A stretch of DNA of 64,000 bases from Nematostella vectensis (GCF_932526225.1 NC_064038.1:7191070-7255069), one strand, 5' to 3'. Counted from the stretch's first letter, positions 22,481 through 34,420 are shown. A program made the numbers and translations. Notes: generated from the sequence alone by a model not told the origin.

Positions 22481-23562
22481 GGTTGTGGTTTGTCAATAGG
22501 GCAATCGCCACAGCCTCAGACGCGTCGTTGGTCTTGGACTCACAGTCGGGTAAAGTGCATTCGAAGACAACCATAGCGGTGACTCAATCGTGTCATGAAG
22601 AAAACTCCTCGATTGTAGATTGTATATGGTCTTTAATAACAAACGATGATACGATTCTAGAATATAAATCGATATGTGAACCTATGAGTGGCTAGTACAT
22701 GCAATCGGCTAATAATATAACGTGATAAACTTACGATTAAGAGTCAGTATGTCTCTGTGTCTCAGAGCATAACAAGATAAGCCAGTTCAGAGTTTAAGAA
22801 ATGCCGTGAGAGACTGGGCTCATTCGGGCCAAAAGAGCGATTTCACAAGAGAGTTTGTATTGCCGTCTTGGAGAAAAATCCTTTTTACAAAACAGCTAAA
22901 AGATATGGTGAAATCATTCATTTCCACACGTGAGGACTTGATTACACTTCGTATAGAGGGAAATTTGGGATGAATTAGGCGCAAAAGGTATTTCTACGGA
23001 GCGATTTTCTGAGCACCCTGAGTCATTCCTTCACTGAAATACTGTAAAAGTTTATCTGCGAACTCCGAATCGGAGTATAAAATGCATCGGTAGAAAGTGC
23101 CGTTTCAATTTTTTTATGCCGTTAAATTCAAATCAATATTCTTCTTAGATAATTAGCAAAAATATTAATTGAATTTCGCGGACGAAAATCGTTTTGTTTT
23201 TACCTGAGGTACCAAAGTTAATTGTTGTTGCGTGTTTTCATCTGTGTTTTGCTAGCGTAAGTCGACCAAATTTAGCTCGCTAAGCAAAGTAAATCTATTC
23301 GTAAAAATTTTTATCGGGCCGTATTCATAACAAACGCGGTCGAAAGCTAAAACAATAAGTGTGCAACACATTTTCTATAATAATGAGATATTCAATATAC
23401 ATGAGAAGTGATATCTAAGTACTTATTTAGCGACAATATCTCAAAAAAATTTGTGTCCGATTTCTGGTAAATTTTCTATCATTTGTCAGACAAAGGGTAT
23501 ACACCATCACTTGTCATCAAAACATTATTAACAACAAATAGTAAACATTAAATAAAAATGTT
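22481..23562. other. No gene seen
   Basis: AT-rich putative intron sequence between two minus-strand retroelement relics. No domain, RNA gene or terminal repeat found. Confidence 0.5.
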
Positions 23563-25205
23563 AGGCAGCAAGGTGCTGCCTTAATAAGTCATTAAAATTT
23601 GCTTCATTCCTGATGGCAACTTGAAGAGCGTTCCAAGCCCGTATTGTTCGTGGGAAAAAGCTATAAAAGTAGCAGTTTCCTTTCACGCTTGGTTGAATAA
23701 GCAGCTGGAGTCCAGTGAACGTGTCGGCCTAGTAACCTTGTTGTTAAGATAGTCATGGAGATGTAGTGCTTATCTATCATTGATACAGTCATGAAATAGT
23801 TCCAATCTGTGCAATGCTCTCCTTGCCTATACTCGCTAGTAATGGCTTGGCCCTTTTTACGGGCACAAAATAGATGACACTTCTTAACATTGAAATGAAG
23901 CTGCTAGTTGTCAGACAATAAGCCCAACTCATTCAGATCTAATTGGAGATTTGCTTCTTCGGTCTTGTTGTCAACAACCCTATACAATTATCTGCGAAAA
24001 GGCGAACACTTGAATGCTTGATGTTACTTGCAATGTCATTAATGTAGAGTAGGAACATTAAGGACCCTAGGACCGTACTCTGAGGAACGCCTGATTTACA
24101 TGAACCGGTTGTGTGGTCTTTACATCAACAGTTACTGATTGAGTTCTGCAAGAGAGCCAGTTATCTATACATTTATACAAGTTCCCACCCACCCCATAAT
24201 ATTTGAGTTTCATTGGGAGACGCTGGTGAGGAACACTGTCAAATGCTTTACTCAGGTCCATAATTAAAATGTCAACATTATGGCCTGTATCTCTCCAACT
24301 TATGATTTTCTAGCGTGCGGTGATAATCTGGGTCTCACATGATCGCCCTTGCCTAAAACCATATTTTATATCTACCAGAATGTCATACTGCTCACAGTGC
24401 ATGATAATGTGCTTATAGATCACATGTTCATGTAGCTTACATGGAACCGCAGTCACAGAGACTGGGCGATAGTTCGCAGGGCAATGGCGATCCCCCTTCT
24501 TAAATACTGGGACGACGTTTGCCTTGCGCCAATCCGATGGCACACACCTTTGTCGTAGGGAAGTGTTGAAGATGACATGTGATATGGGCGCTATTTCGGC
24601 TGCTGCTTCTTTGAGAACTCTTAAGGGGTTTAGGTCTGGACCACTTGCTTTCTTGATGTTCAGTGTTTTAAGTAAGTAGCTCTTGGACTCCATTATTTGT
24701 AATATAGAGATGTTCTATACTCTGACATGGGGGACCTCCCATAGGTGGCATTATTTCCAGGTTTTCATTTGTGAACACTGATTGGTACTGGCGACTCAAT
24801 GCTTCAGCCTTAGACAAGCTGTCTCTAATTTGCTTGGCATCTTCCTTTAGTACTGGTATGCCCACAGTGTCTCATTTTTGGGCTTTGATATATGACCAGC
24901 ATTTCTTGCCTATGGGAGCTTTTGGTTGTTCATGTTCTTTCAAGATTGTCATGTCAAGGATGTCTCTAATATAGTTATCATGAGCTTCCTGCACCTTTTC
25001 CTTTACATGCTTCCTTGTTTGCTTAAACCTGTACCAGTCACTTTCATTTTTAGACTTTTTAGCCTTGTCATAGAGCTTTTTCTTTGACCTGATAAGTGAT
25101 TTGATTTCTTTGGTGATATATGGTAAATGGCAACGCTTCGATGTAGTTTTCTGAGGAATATGTTCCTTGACTGAGTTCAACGGGCTGAGTGAAATTTCTG
25201 CCACA
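23563..25205 (-). pseudogene. Non-LTR retrotransposon (CR1/jockey-like) reverse transcriptase, minus strand
   Basis: From 25205 leftward: linker region (HLPYITKEIKSLIRSKKKLY, WSYIKAQK), fingers (KASGPDLNPLRVLKE, VPSDWRKANVVPVFKKGDR, NYRPVSV), palm A (MDLSKAFDSVPHQRL), the LLYINDI motif, and the catalytic box near 23990, read as FADN instead of FADD. The C-terminal end near 23650-23570 (FFPRTIRAWNALQ) is still visible. Frames shift at several places. The endonuclease is missing, so the copy is 5'-truncated. It sits antisense inside the putative copy 2 intron. Confidence 0.8.
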
Positions 25206-25579
25206 TAATATCATAATATCCAATCAATAAACTATAGTGCAAGTATAGCTCCAGTACAGTCGCCCTCAAATAATGGCGATATCATTCTCGAATTTCATGA
25301 TGAATCATTACACGCCACCATCGATTCCCGTGAATGGTTAACTGTTTGGCATCTTTGTTGTGATATTTTGAACGCACAACGGTATCCGGCGATCGCTGAT
25401 TCGAGCCGAACAAAATACAAACATTCTGTTTGCCTTCTGTGGGAATTTGCTGGTCAAAGAAGATATATCTAAAGTCGAGAAACCGTGCGAGTTTTTGTCA
25501 TAACATTCCACATCCGCCATTTTGATCGTCATAGCGCGCAGTGAAATGCGTTTGCTGAAAAGTCCCTTGTTCATTAGAT

Positions 25580-25960
25580 AAGGGGCAGTAAATGTTTATG
25601 CCACACAGGAATAAGTCACACATGCAGTGAGAAATTATATACTGTTCGGCTGTCAGCATATTGAAGTCCACGGAACGACTGAAAGCATGTCAATCATTAT
25701 AATCACGCGTGTAGCTTGTCATGCGCACTAGCAGTATAACAAGTTAGTGTGTGACATTGGTAGCCGTAGCAGCATTGTAAACATTACGTAGGTCACGGTA
25801 GCCCAAGGGGAACAAACAGACAGGGTAGTTCGTTCCTCGGACGTGGCTGTTTGGAGGGGAGGGGGAAAGTGCCCTTTGTTCTCTGTTGATGAATCGGAAA
25901 GTTCCCCAAAACAGCTCATAGAAAAATTGCCAGGAAAAACAATATGTAGAAAAAGCAGTG
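25580..25960. repeat. Left arm of an inverted duplication (partner 30750-31350)
   Basis: GGAATAAGTCACACATG, CGGCTGTCAGC, TTGAAGTCCACGGAAC, TGTCAATCATTATA and GGTAGTTCGTTCCTCGGACG occur here in order and in reverse complement at 31350-30750. The right arm carries about 310 extra bases. The arms bracket the two pentraxin-like exons of copy 2. 25206-25580 holds nothing recognisable. Confidence 0.7.
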
Positions 25961-26085
25961 TTCCCTTGTTCCCTGTCAGCTCCGTTGTCCATTGTCAGCC
26001 CGGTGTCTCCTGAGAATCATTGAAAAGGTTCTTGGATCACGCAGGTTTCTATAAATATCTCTATATTATTCCTTTTGTTTTTCAG

Positions 26086-26329
26086 TCCCGTCTGCTGTTG
26101 GATGCGTATTGCACTTCGCTACCAAAAGTACATCCAACTATATCCAACTCGACCAGCCGTTTGGTTGGACAGAAGTCTTTTCAGTATCAGTTTGGCTGAA
26201 AATGGTCGCAGATGACGATATAAACCCCGCAACAATACTCTCTTACTCAACGGCCTCGAACTTGGATGCACTGTCCATTGGAATAAAGAAGGATGGTTCT
26301 GCGGAGATCGCGTTTGGTGGGGCAGGAGC
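26086..26329 (+). CDS. Pentraxin-like domain exon 1, copy 2
   Basis: The exon runs from after TTTTTCAG (AG 26084-26085) to donor GTAAGT at 26330. It starts with two bases of a split codon (phase 1, as the EGF exons need) and ends with two bases, completed by T at 27323. It encodes about 81 residues: VGCVLHFATKSTSNYIQL, then FSVSVWLKM, TILSYST, ALSIGIKKDGSAEIAF. This is the N-terminal half of a pentraxin/LamG jelly-roll (in pentraxins, an 'F..CL.F' strand then 'IFSYAT'). The cysteine conserved in classical pentraxins at the FSVSVW strand is absent, while a new cysteine sits in VGC. Probably secreted. Confidence 0.8.
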
Positions 26330-27322
26330 GTAAGTACATACACCAATGGTTCGCTCTGTGTCCGAGGGGGGGAGGGGGGGGGGGGGAGGGGGATTGCCAT
26401 GTTTATACCATCTACACGGTCACCCCAGATAAAGTATCGACGATCAAACAACAAATATTTTTAAGTTAAGCAAGAGTTGTCTCGCAGTTGTCTCGGCCAG
26501 TTTTCAAATGCGACAAACGGACGCCTATTTTGTATGACACTTTTGCTCACACAATTGCTATATCCTCGATAACTAAGCCAATCGCACCTTTGATTAACGG
26601 AATAGTACGGTAGATGCGTAAGACAAGTAAGTCAAAGGGGAGGCATTGTATTCCGAAAAGGATGTATCAAATGCCGCTACGCTTCGTGAGGGCACGCAGA
26701 TAAACGGAGTAAAAGAAATGATCTACTTTATACCTTAATTTTTCGAGTAAGCGCCGCAGCATTTATTTAATATTACATGTCCCAGTCAAGGCGCTTATTG
26801 GACAGGCGCTTTCTTACAACGTGCAGTGACTAAAAAATCTCCCAATAACCAGAACATACAGTACAGAAATTAAACATAACCCACACGGATCTATTCCAAT
26901 CCCGTTCCCAGAGCCCACGTGACTTTGTGCCAGTGGCTCTGGGGACGAGATTGGATCTAGTCTAACGTTGTTAAATTCAGTTTGAATTCCGGTGCTGAGA
27001 ATGCACTAAATTTAATTATTTTCTTATCAGAAACTAGAAGACAAGTATTTTGATTCTTAGTTTCCCGCATGATTTTCTCTAACTGGAAATTTCGAAAAGG
27101 ACAAAGGATCATTTTTGTTTTAGAGGAGAACCACCTTTTGTTTTGGAATTTTTCTAGTGGTCTTACATCATAAAAACAATAGAATCCGAGGTGATTATTG
27201 TATCACTTTAAGTATCCTCTCCCGATGGTAAAAATACGGAAAACGTGCTACAAGATCGCGCTGTGTGTGTTTAGTAGATATAATCTACTACATCTCTCTA
27301 TCTTCATTTTTGTTGTTTTCAG
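26330..27322 (+). other. Intron between the pentraxin-like exons of copy 2
   Basis: GTAAGT donor to TTTTCAG acceptor. It holds a G-rich homopolymer tract near 26365-26393 and no gene or known repeat. Confidence 0.7.
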
Positions 27323-27713
27323 TACACTAGAAACTGGCTTTACCCATGACAATACTTGGCAGCATCTAGTGTTTTTGTATGGAAATAGAAGGTTCCAAGT
27401 TTACAAGAACAATGTCTTACAAGAGGAGAAAGTAGTTTCAGGTGTCGCTGCCTCAGACCCGGCAGGTAGTATCTTAGTGATTGGTCAACATCAAGGATCT
27501 CTTGGAGGAAGCTTTGACTCTTCGAAGTTGTTCTACGGCTACATGGCGAACCTTAATTACTGGGGATACGCAATTGATGACTGGGCAAGGGGGCAAGCGC
27601 ACACACAGGGATGTGCAGGGTCTCTATCTTCAGCAAACTTGAAATGGGAGACAATTACCGGTAAAACTCTTTTGGGCAACATACAACCACAATGCGCGAT
27701 AACATGCCCTTAA
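27323..27713 (+). CDS. Terminal exon of pentraxin-like protein, copy 2
   Basis: AG at 27321-27322; stop TAA 27711-27713. It encodes THDNTWQHLVFLYG, FQVYKNNVLQEEK, ILVIGQHQGSLGG, SKLFYGYMANLNYW and a tail ending QPQCAITCP. It is nearly identical to copy 1 up to the MANLN motif. It then differs strongly over about 30 residues (YWGYAIDDWARGQ) before becoming near-identical again at TITGKTLLGNIQPQ. In the pentraxin calcium-loop region, His and Gly replace the acidic ligands expected after GQ. The domain is complete with the exon at 26086. Confidence 0.85.
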
Positions 27714-28374
27714 ACGTCAAAACGGTTTGATTGACAATGCACTGTTCTCATACGAGAAATTGGCGTTCACGATTTCCTCCTCTAGGCACCAAACATTTGA
27801 TTATCTGACGGGGAAGCTGGTTCTTTTTGTGAAAATATTATCCATCATCTGTCTTCGTGAATTCACGGTATCAGCTTGTTTGTCTGGTTAGGGAATTTGG
27901 CTCGCTCGTTATTCTCAGTAAAAAAACTCAGGTTAATCCCGGTCCCGTACTCGTGTTAATAGGATGTATTCCCTATATAAAAGGGTTTTAGTCGATTATA
28001 ATAGTAACAAGGTACCGTCAATTGTATATTATCTCGCTCCAATATATTACACGAACTCAAAACAGCACCAGCATTGCTGGCAATAAAAAATTGAGGCAAA
28101 AATGTTGGCCATTTGTTGAAGCTGTTGGCAAACATTTCGCCAGCATTACTGACTCACTAATCAGGGAGGTAGCTAGCACGGGGTGTGTGTGTGGCGGGGG
28201 GGGGGGGGGGGGGAATTGGCGCCACCTCAGCCCACCCCCCTATGTCAATACAAGGATTGACGGAGGCTTACCAGCCTGGTAAAGTTGCAGCTCAAAACTG
28301 TATGATTTCTTTGGAGAAGAAAATTTGTAAGCATGCTTGATAAGTTCATTAAATAATAGCAAGCATAAAGTTAC
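27714..28374. other. 3' flank of copy 2 with an insertion absent from copy 1
   Basis: The first 70 bases match the copy 1 flank (AACGTCAAAACGGTTTGATT...). At about 27786 the match stops and resumes at 28375, so about 590 bp were inserted here or lost from copy 1. The insert contains a G-run near 28196-28213; it has no recognised coding sequence or clear terminal repeats. Confidence 0.6.
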
Positions 28375-28549
28375 GCCTAGTGCACACATAGGAGCGCGCA
28401 CTCTTTTAAGCCCGACATAACGACATGGACATAATGGCATATGTCGTTATATGTTGGGCTTATTTCAAAATGTCGAACCATTCACACTTGAACATATAAA
28501 CATAGGAGTGCGCGCGCCTATGTCATTATGTCACTAGTGTGCACCAGGC
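28375..28549. mobile_element. Palindromic MITE, copy 2
   Basis: Same family and same relative position as 1578-1812: starts GCCTAGTGCACA, ends TCACTAGTGTGCACCAGGC. Internal deletions shorten it to 175 bp. The shared position shows insertion before the duplication. Confidence 0.7.
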
Positions 28550-29130
28550 ATTAGTTAATCAGACTTGCGTGACAATGTTGTTTAAATTTTGCTTTGAATT
28601 CTCTCATGGCTTTAAGTTTTCATTGTTTTATTTATTAAATAGACTCCAGGCATTTTCATGGTAGCGGGTTTTGATTTTTACCATAATTCAAGCCGATTTA
28701 TTTCCTAACTGAAATGAACATCTCATTCATTTCGGGATTCATTGCCTACGTAACCACGTGTCACGCAAGTCACGTGTCACGCAAGCCACGTGTCACGCAA
28801 GCCACGTGCCACGCAAGCCACGTGTCGAGCAAGTCAGGTCCACGTGCTTTAAGGAGAGGGGGGCTTTAAGGAAAAACAACATAGAATGCCGAATACATGT
28901 AAATTATGTGCATGCTTCGACTTATGTCTTATTTTGTGCTGTAGAAAGGCGATCAACTCTAAAGTTATTATCGAATGACATGGATGCATACCATAAATGC
29001 AGGATTTGTAAAAACAAAGGTGTTGGAATAACGATACGTAGGTTGTATTTTTATTATATTTATCATAAATGCCAATCCTAGCACAAGAACGCATGAAGAT
29101 ATTAAAACTCACCAAAATCAACACGATGTT
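28550..29130. repeat. Duplicated 3' flank (paralogous to 1813-2361)
   Basis: Collinear with the copy 1 flank. The CACGTGTCACGCAAG motif is expanded here to about five tandem units (28756-28835), against two in the other copy. Confidence 0.75.
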
Positions 29131-29149
29131 CTTTTTTTGGTAATTGAGC

Positions 29150-29947
29150 CCCTCCATCCATGATCCCTCCATCCATGATCCCCTCCATCCATGATCCCCT
29201 TCATCCATGAACCCCTCCATCCATGATCCCCCCATCCATGATCCCCTCCATCCATGATCCCCTCCATCCATGATCCCCTCCATCCATGATCCCTCCATCC
29301 ATGATCCCCTCCATCCATGATCCCCTCCATCCATGATCCCCTCCATCCATGATCCCCTCCATCCATGATCCCCCCATCCATGATCCCCTCCATCCATGAT
29401 CCCCCCATCCGTGATCCCCTCCATCCATGATCCCTCCATCCATCATCCCCTCCATCCATGATCCCCTCCATTCATGACCCATCCATCCATGATCCCTCCA
29501 TCCATGATCCCCTCCATCCATGATCCCCTCCATCCATGATCCCCTCCATCCATGATCCCCCCATCCATGATCCCCTACATCCATGATCCCCTCCATCCAT
29601 GATCCCCCATTCCATGATCCCCCATCCATGATCCCCTCCATCCATGATCCCCTCCATCCATGATCCCTCCATCCATGATCCCTCCATCCATGATCCCCTC
29701 CATCCATGATCCCCTCTATCCATGATCCCCCCATCCATGATCCCCAACATCCATGATCCCCCCATCCATGATCCCCAATATCCATGATCCCCCACCCATG
29801 ATCCCCCATCCATGATCCCCTCCATCCATGATCCCTCCATTCATGATCCCCTCCATCCATGATCCCCCCATCCATGATCCCTCCATCCATGATCCCCTCC
29901 ATCCATGGTCCCCTCCATCCATGATCCCCCATCCATGATCCCCCCAT
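29150..29947. repeat. Minisatellite, 15-16-bp unit, about 50 copies
   Basis: Head-to-tail ATCCATGATCCCCTCC units vary at the C-run (3-6 C) and occasionally elsewhere. The - strand frames read Met-Asp-Gly-Gly-Asp-His-Gly-Trp-like repeats, but a 16-bp unit shifts frame every copy, and length variants of 14-16 bp rule out a conserved protein. A decayed relic of the same motif is at 4341-4452. Confidence 0.9.
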
Positions 29948-30078
29948 GAATGTTAGTAGATCTCCTCTAGTTGACTTTATCCTTAAGTCACAAAATTTGA
30001 GGCAAAATAAATAATCATCGCACAATCGACAAGAACTTTTTCCCTTGCTCCGTGCTTGTATTTAGTCGCCATTACGGG

Positions 30079-30235
30079 GCCGAGTGAGGCCTGGGAGTCG
30101 CGCTGCTGACTGACTGGCTGGCTGGCTGGCTGGCGAGTGATGACCACAAAAACCAAGTCGCATACCTATACCATATTTCTATGCCTATGGAGCTACGCGC
30201 GCGGCCTGCGTCCGCGCTTGGCTCCGCTATAACGA
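30079..30235 (+). mobile_element. SINE-like dispersed repeat, second full copy
   Basis: Same family as 19345-19506; contains a (GGCT)n expansion near 30112-30134 and the terminal GGCTCCGCTATAA. Confidence 0.6.
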
Positions 30236-30749
30236 GTAAAGGAAAAAAGGTAAAATTAGCCCAACAAGGAAACTTGCCTAGCTAATCTATAATGTTCAAT
30301 GGCTTGTGTCTCACTAACCTTCAAATATTGTTTTGGTTTCTTTAGAGAGGGCGGCTTTTCTTCCTTGCCCTGTAGTATTCCAAACAACTAGACGAGTGTT
30401 CTAGTCAAAGCGGTTTTCAAATTTTCCTCCGATGATCCTTTTTGCGATGATCGGAGACCGTGTTCTCAATTCACTTTTACGGGAGTCATAGCGGTCTTTC
30501 TTCTAGATCTTCCCCCGACCTGTTGTGCTTGGTCGAAGCCCGGGTTCTAACACCACTTGTAACAACGAGATTAGACTGTAGTTGGGGGCGGTACAGTACC
30601 GGGCTTTACTTCGCTGTTACCAACTGGAGTTTTACAAGATCTGACTGCGGCTTCTACCGCACCCCTTTTTATACGGTCCTACCACGGCGTCCCTTAAGTA
30701 ATCCGACACTGACAGCCATGGAAAGCTTTTAGCTCTGTTTTAACAAGGT
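30236..30749. other. No gene seen
   Basis: A 90-codon open frame at 30460-30732 has no recognisable domain. No repeat detected. Confidence 0.4.
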
Positions 30750-31350
30750 TTCAGCCAATGGGCGTCCGAGGAACGAACTACCCCCCCATGGGTGTGTCGG
30801 TTTGTTACCCTTGGGCTACCGTGACTTACGTAATGTTTACATGTTGCTACTGACTACGGTTGTCACACACTAACTTGTCACACTGCTAGTGCGCATGGCA
30901 AGATACACACATGAATATAATGATTGACAAGATTCCAATCATTTTTGCACTCAAAATCTTAAAATGTACTGAAACATAATTTCATCGACGGCTAGGTCTG
31001 GAGCTTACTTAGGGTAAACCTTGTGTGAACTCAGACCTAACTTTCCTTATGTAGTTAACGGATACAGGACTAAAACAAATGCTCAAAACTCTGTTCTCCA
31101 GTACCACTTGAAAAGGGACGCGGTACGCCCATAAGTTTCCCGAGCAAAAGGTCAATCTGCTAAAAATATGAACTGCTTGGCTAAGCAATTTCTATGTGAA
31201 CGTTTTAGATTTTCCTGTCAAACGCAATAGGTTAGCTAAACAAAATGCTTTTAGTTGTTCCGTGGACTTCAATAAGCTGACAGCCGATCAGTGTATAATT
31301 TCTAGATGCTAAATATCACTCACTACATGTGTGACTTATTCCTGCGTGAC
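30750..31350. repeat. Right arm of the inverted duplication (partner 25580-25960)
   Basis: Reverse-complement match to the left arm in two blocks (30760-30930 and 31250-31350), separated by about 310 bp found only here. Confidence 0.7.
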
Positions 31351-31356
31351 ATTAAG

Positions 31357-33640
31357 CGATTTTGTTTGTAATTGCGTTTCCAACCTCATGAGGCGATGCC
31401 CAAATCCAACTGAGCAATGATTGAAATCCATTGTATCCCATTTCCAAATGTTGACAACAAAAATAATAACAATAAAAATAAAAAATAAATTCACGCAGTG
31501 CTAAAGTTTAAAATGAGGAACACGTAACAATCCGATAAATCAATTGTATCTAAGTTCTAGCAGACTGCAAAATGTGGTGTGTTTGCGTTTATTCGTCAAG
31601 GTGATATTAATTGCCTTTATTAGGAAAACGTTATTGGTCTTCGGTAAAATTAATGAAATAAAATCCTTGTCTATTTGCAGTGAACGCAGGGAACTTTAGA
31701 TTCAACAGTATGAGGAAAAAATGGAGCAGAAAAGATCGTTGACACATTAGGTAAGTAATCGTTTTACAGAAATTGATTGCAACCGATTTCGAATCGATAG
31801 GCTACCACTATTCGCGCAACATGTTTTTAATGTAAGTTTGCTAATTTTTCATCAGATTCTATTGCTTTACAAAATTTCTTTTCGCGTAAGTACAAAATTA
31901 GCATAAATTTCCTAAGACGTTATGAACACACCCCCAATAACAACTTTCGGGCTGCTAGATAAACACGACTTGCTTTTGAGTAAATTTAGTTTTGAAAAAA
32001 GTGAATAGGTGGCCTTGTCAGGTAAAAAAAGGCTTTTTGAACAAACAAGCAAACAGAAATGTGTGATAATTCAAGCGTTTCAGAATATACTAGCACAGCT
32101 TAACGAGTGCTTTTTGAAGTATCCATACAGAAACCTCAGTTTTATTGCAGAAGAGTTTAAGGCGTTTTACGAATTATATTATTTATTGCAATGTGATCAA
32201 AATATGGTCCATTGCTCACGGATGTGACAAAAAAATCCATTTGTAAGTCATCTATAATCTATCCCTTTCGCACGAAACATGAGTAAAAAGTAAAATATTC
32301 AGGTCAAATCTCGATTTACTTAAAAAGACACCAACTACCAAAAAAAAAAAAGCGAAAATGAAAAGAGAACAACATAAATGAATACCTAGCAGTTTATAAG
32401 TTAACAAAGCTAGCCGTCTAGTTCCAACCGAAAGTGAAGTACAGGAAACTAAACAATTTCATCCGTGGATGAGTTACTTGAATTACACAACCCACGCGAA
32501 TAGCGATCCTATTGAATTGCGTGTATTGAATTGTATATGTAATTGCGTGTCCAGCCTCCTCAGGCGATGCTCAAATCCAACGGAGCAATGATTAGAATCC
32601 ATTGTATCCCATTTCCAGATGGTGCGAATCCCCTCCAATATGAGCAACTCATCAATTTATGCCATATTGGTCGAAATAGGGATGTTGAAAATGGTGCACA
32701 CTTTGATATAAAAATAATTCACGCAGTGCTTAGTTTAATAGTTGTCTGTTGTAGCAGACTGTAAGATGTGGTGTGTTTGCATTTATTTGTCAAGGTGGTA
32801 TTAATTGCCTCTATTAGGAAAACTTTATAGGTCTTTGTTATTAATGAAATGAAATCCTAGTCTATTTGCTCATTCGCAGTGAACGTTAGATTCAACATTG
32901 CTCACGGATGTGACAAAAAAATCCATTTGTTAGTCATCTATAATCTATCCCTTTCGCACGAAACATGAGTAAAAAGTAAAATTTTCAGGTCAAATCTCGA
33001 TTTACTTAAAAAGACACCAACTACCAAAAAAAAAAACCAAAAAGGAAAAGAGAACAACATAAATGAATACCTAGCAGTTTATAAGTAAACAAAGCTAGCC
33101 GAAAGTGAAGTACAGGGAACTAAACAATTTCATCCGTGGATGAGTTACTTGAATTACACAACCCACGCGAATAGCGATCCTATTGAATTTGTATGTAATT
33201 GCGTGTCCAACCTCCTCAGGCGATGCTCAAATCCAACGGAGCAATGATTAGAATCCATTGTATCCCATTTCCAGATGGTGCGAATCCCCTCCGATATGAG
33301 CAACTCATCAATTTATGCCATATTGGTCGAAATAGGGATGTTGAAAATGGTGTACACTTTGATATAAAAAATAATTCACGCAGTGCTTAGTTTAATAGTT
33401 GTCTACTCGAAGCAATCCGATTAATCAAATGTATGTAAGTTGTAGCAGACTGTAAAATGTGGTGTGTTTGCGTTTATTTGTCAAGGTGGTATTAATTGCC
33501 TCTATTAGGAAAACTTTATAGGTCTTTGTTATTAATGAAATGAAATCCTCGTCTATTTGCTCATTCGCAGTGAACGTTAGATTCAACAGTCTGAGGCGAA
33601 AATGGAGCAGGAAAGATCGTTGACACATTAGGTAAGTAAT
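31357..33640 (+). repeat. Second array of the unclassified exon-like repeat (three units)
   Basis: Units start at about 31357, 32405 and 33091. They share blocks with 7021-10090: KKRLFEQTSKQK...VIIQAFQ (32025-32090), NPL(Q/R)YEQLINLCHIGRN (32630-32680 and 33288-33338), and the ATTCGCAG...GGTAAGT block (33565-33635). In the two later units the YEQLINLCHIG reading is open and aligned, hinting at an originally coding block. Deletions differ between units (a junction near 32897 removes several blocks). The product is not recognised. Confidence 0.65.
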
Positions 33641-34420
33641 CGTTTTATGCAATCAAAAGGCAAGGCCTTTGCCGATTCGTGGATAATAAAATGGTAATTT
33701 GGGACATAAGCTTTGTTTTGGTGCATTTTAACAACACTTTAGGTTAAAATGGTATGTAGAGTATGGACCAAACCAATAAATTTCTTGGCTTTATGTGGTT
33801 TTATTGATACATAGGGTATTTTGTCTTAGACAAGTGTAAAAAATGGTACTACTGTGATGTTGGAATAACTGCTTCAGGTAAGTCTATGCCCATCTGATTG
33901 ATTCCCTGGGGACAACCAGTCGACCCAGATACCATTGATAGAAAGGGGCCCTCTAGCCCTCATTGGCTGATGTTGCTTACAGTCATTTAAAAAACTTATT
34001 CCTGCTCTTGGCAAACGAAATGTTCAGTCTAGAAATGTTATTCATGGAGTCATTGGAAACAATGCTACTCGTAGCTATGTACGGATAAATTCCAAAGCAT
34101 CAATTATAAGAGCAAGAATGTGTTGGAGCTAATTCAGCAAGCATACATGCAAGAAATAAACAAAGAATTTGGTGCACAGCCAGAAGTAGTAGAGGGGAAG
34201 TGGAAATGGCTTACCAGTGGCGTTTCGTAAGTTTGTTAACAATGTGACCCGGTAAGGGAAAACGTACACTAGCGAAAAACGTTTTAGGGCAAATCTGGAA
34301 GATCAACGAACGTTTTTTCTATAATGAGGGAACGATTTTGTTAATAATGAGGGAACGATCTTGCTTCGTTATATCGTTCATAAACGATCTTGTTCCCGGG
34401 GCAGAATCGAAAGAATGTTT
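33641..34420. other. No recognisable gene
   Basis: AT-rich. A stretch near 33980-34090 reads open (ALGKRNVQSRNVIHGV) but soon meets stops and matches nothing I know. Confidence 0.4.

Noticed and set aside
29118..30025. Long minus-strand frames rich in Met-Asp-Gly-Gly-Asp-His-Gly-Trp
   Set aside because: They come from a 15-16-bp minisatellite whose unit length changes frame; similar frames are open side by side, as expected of a repeat, and no splice or domain context exists.
30460..30732. 90-codon plus-strand ORF
   Set aside because: No recognisable domain and no homologous copy in the window.
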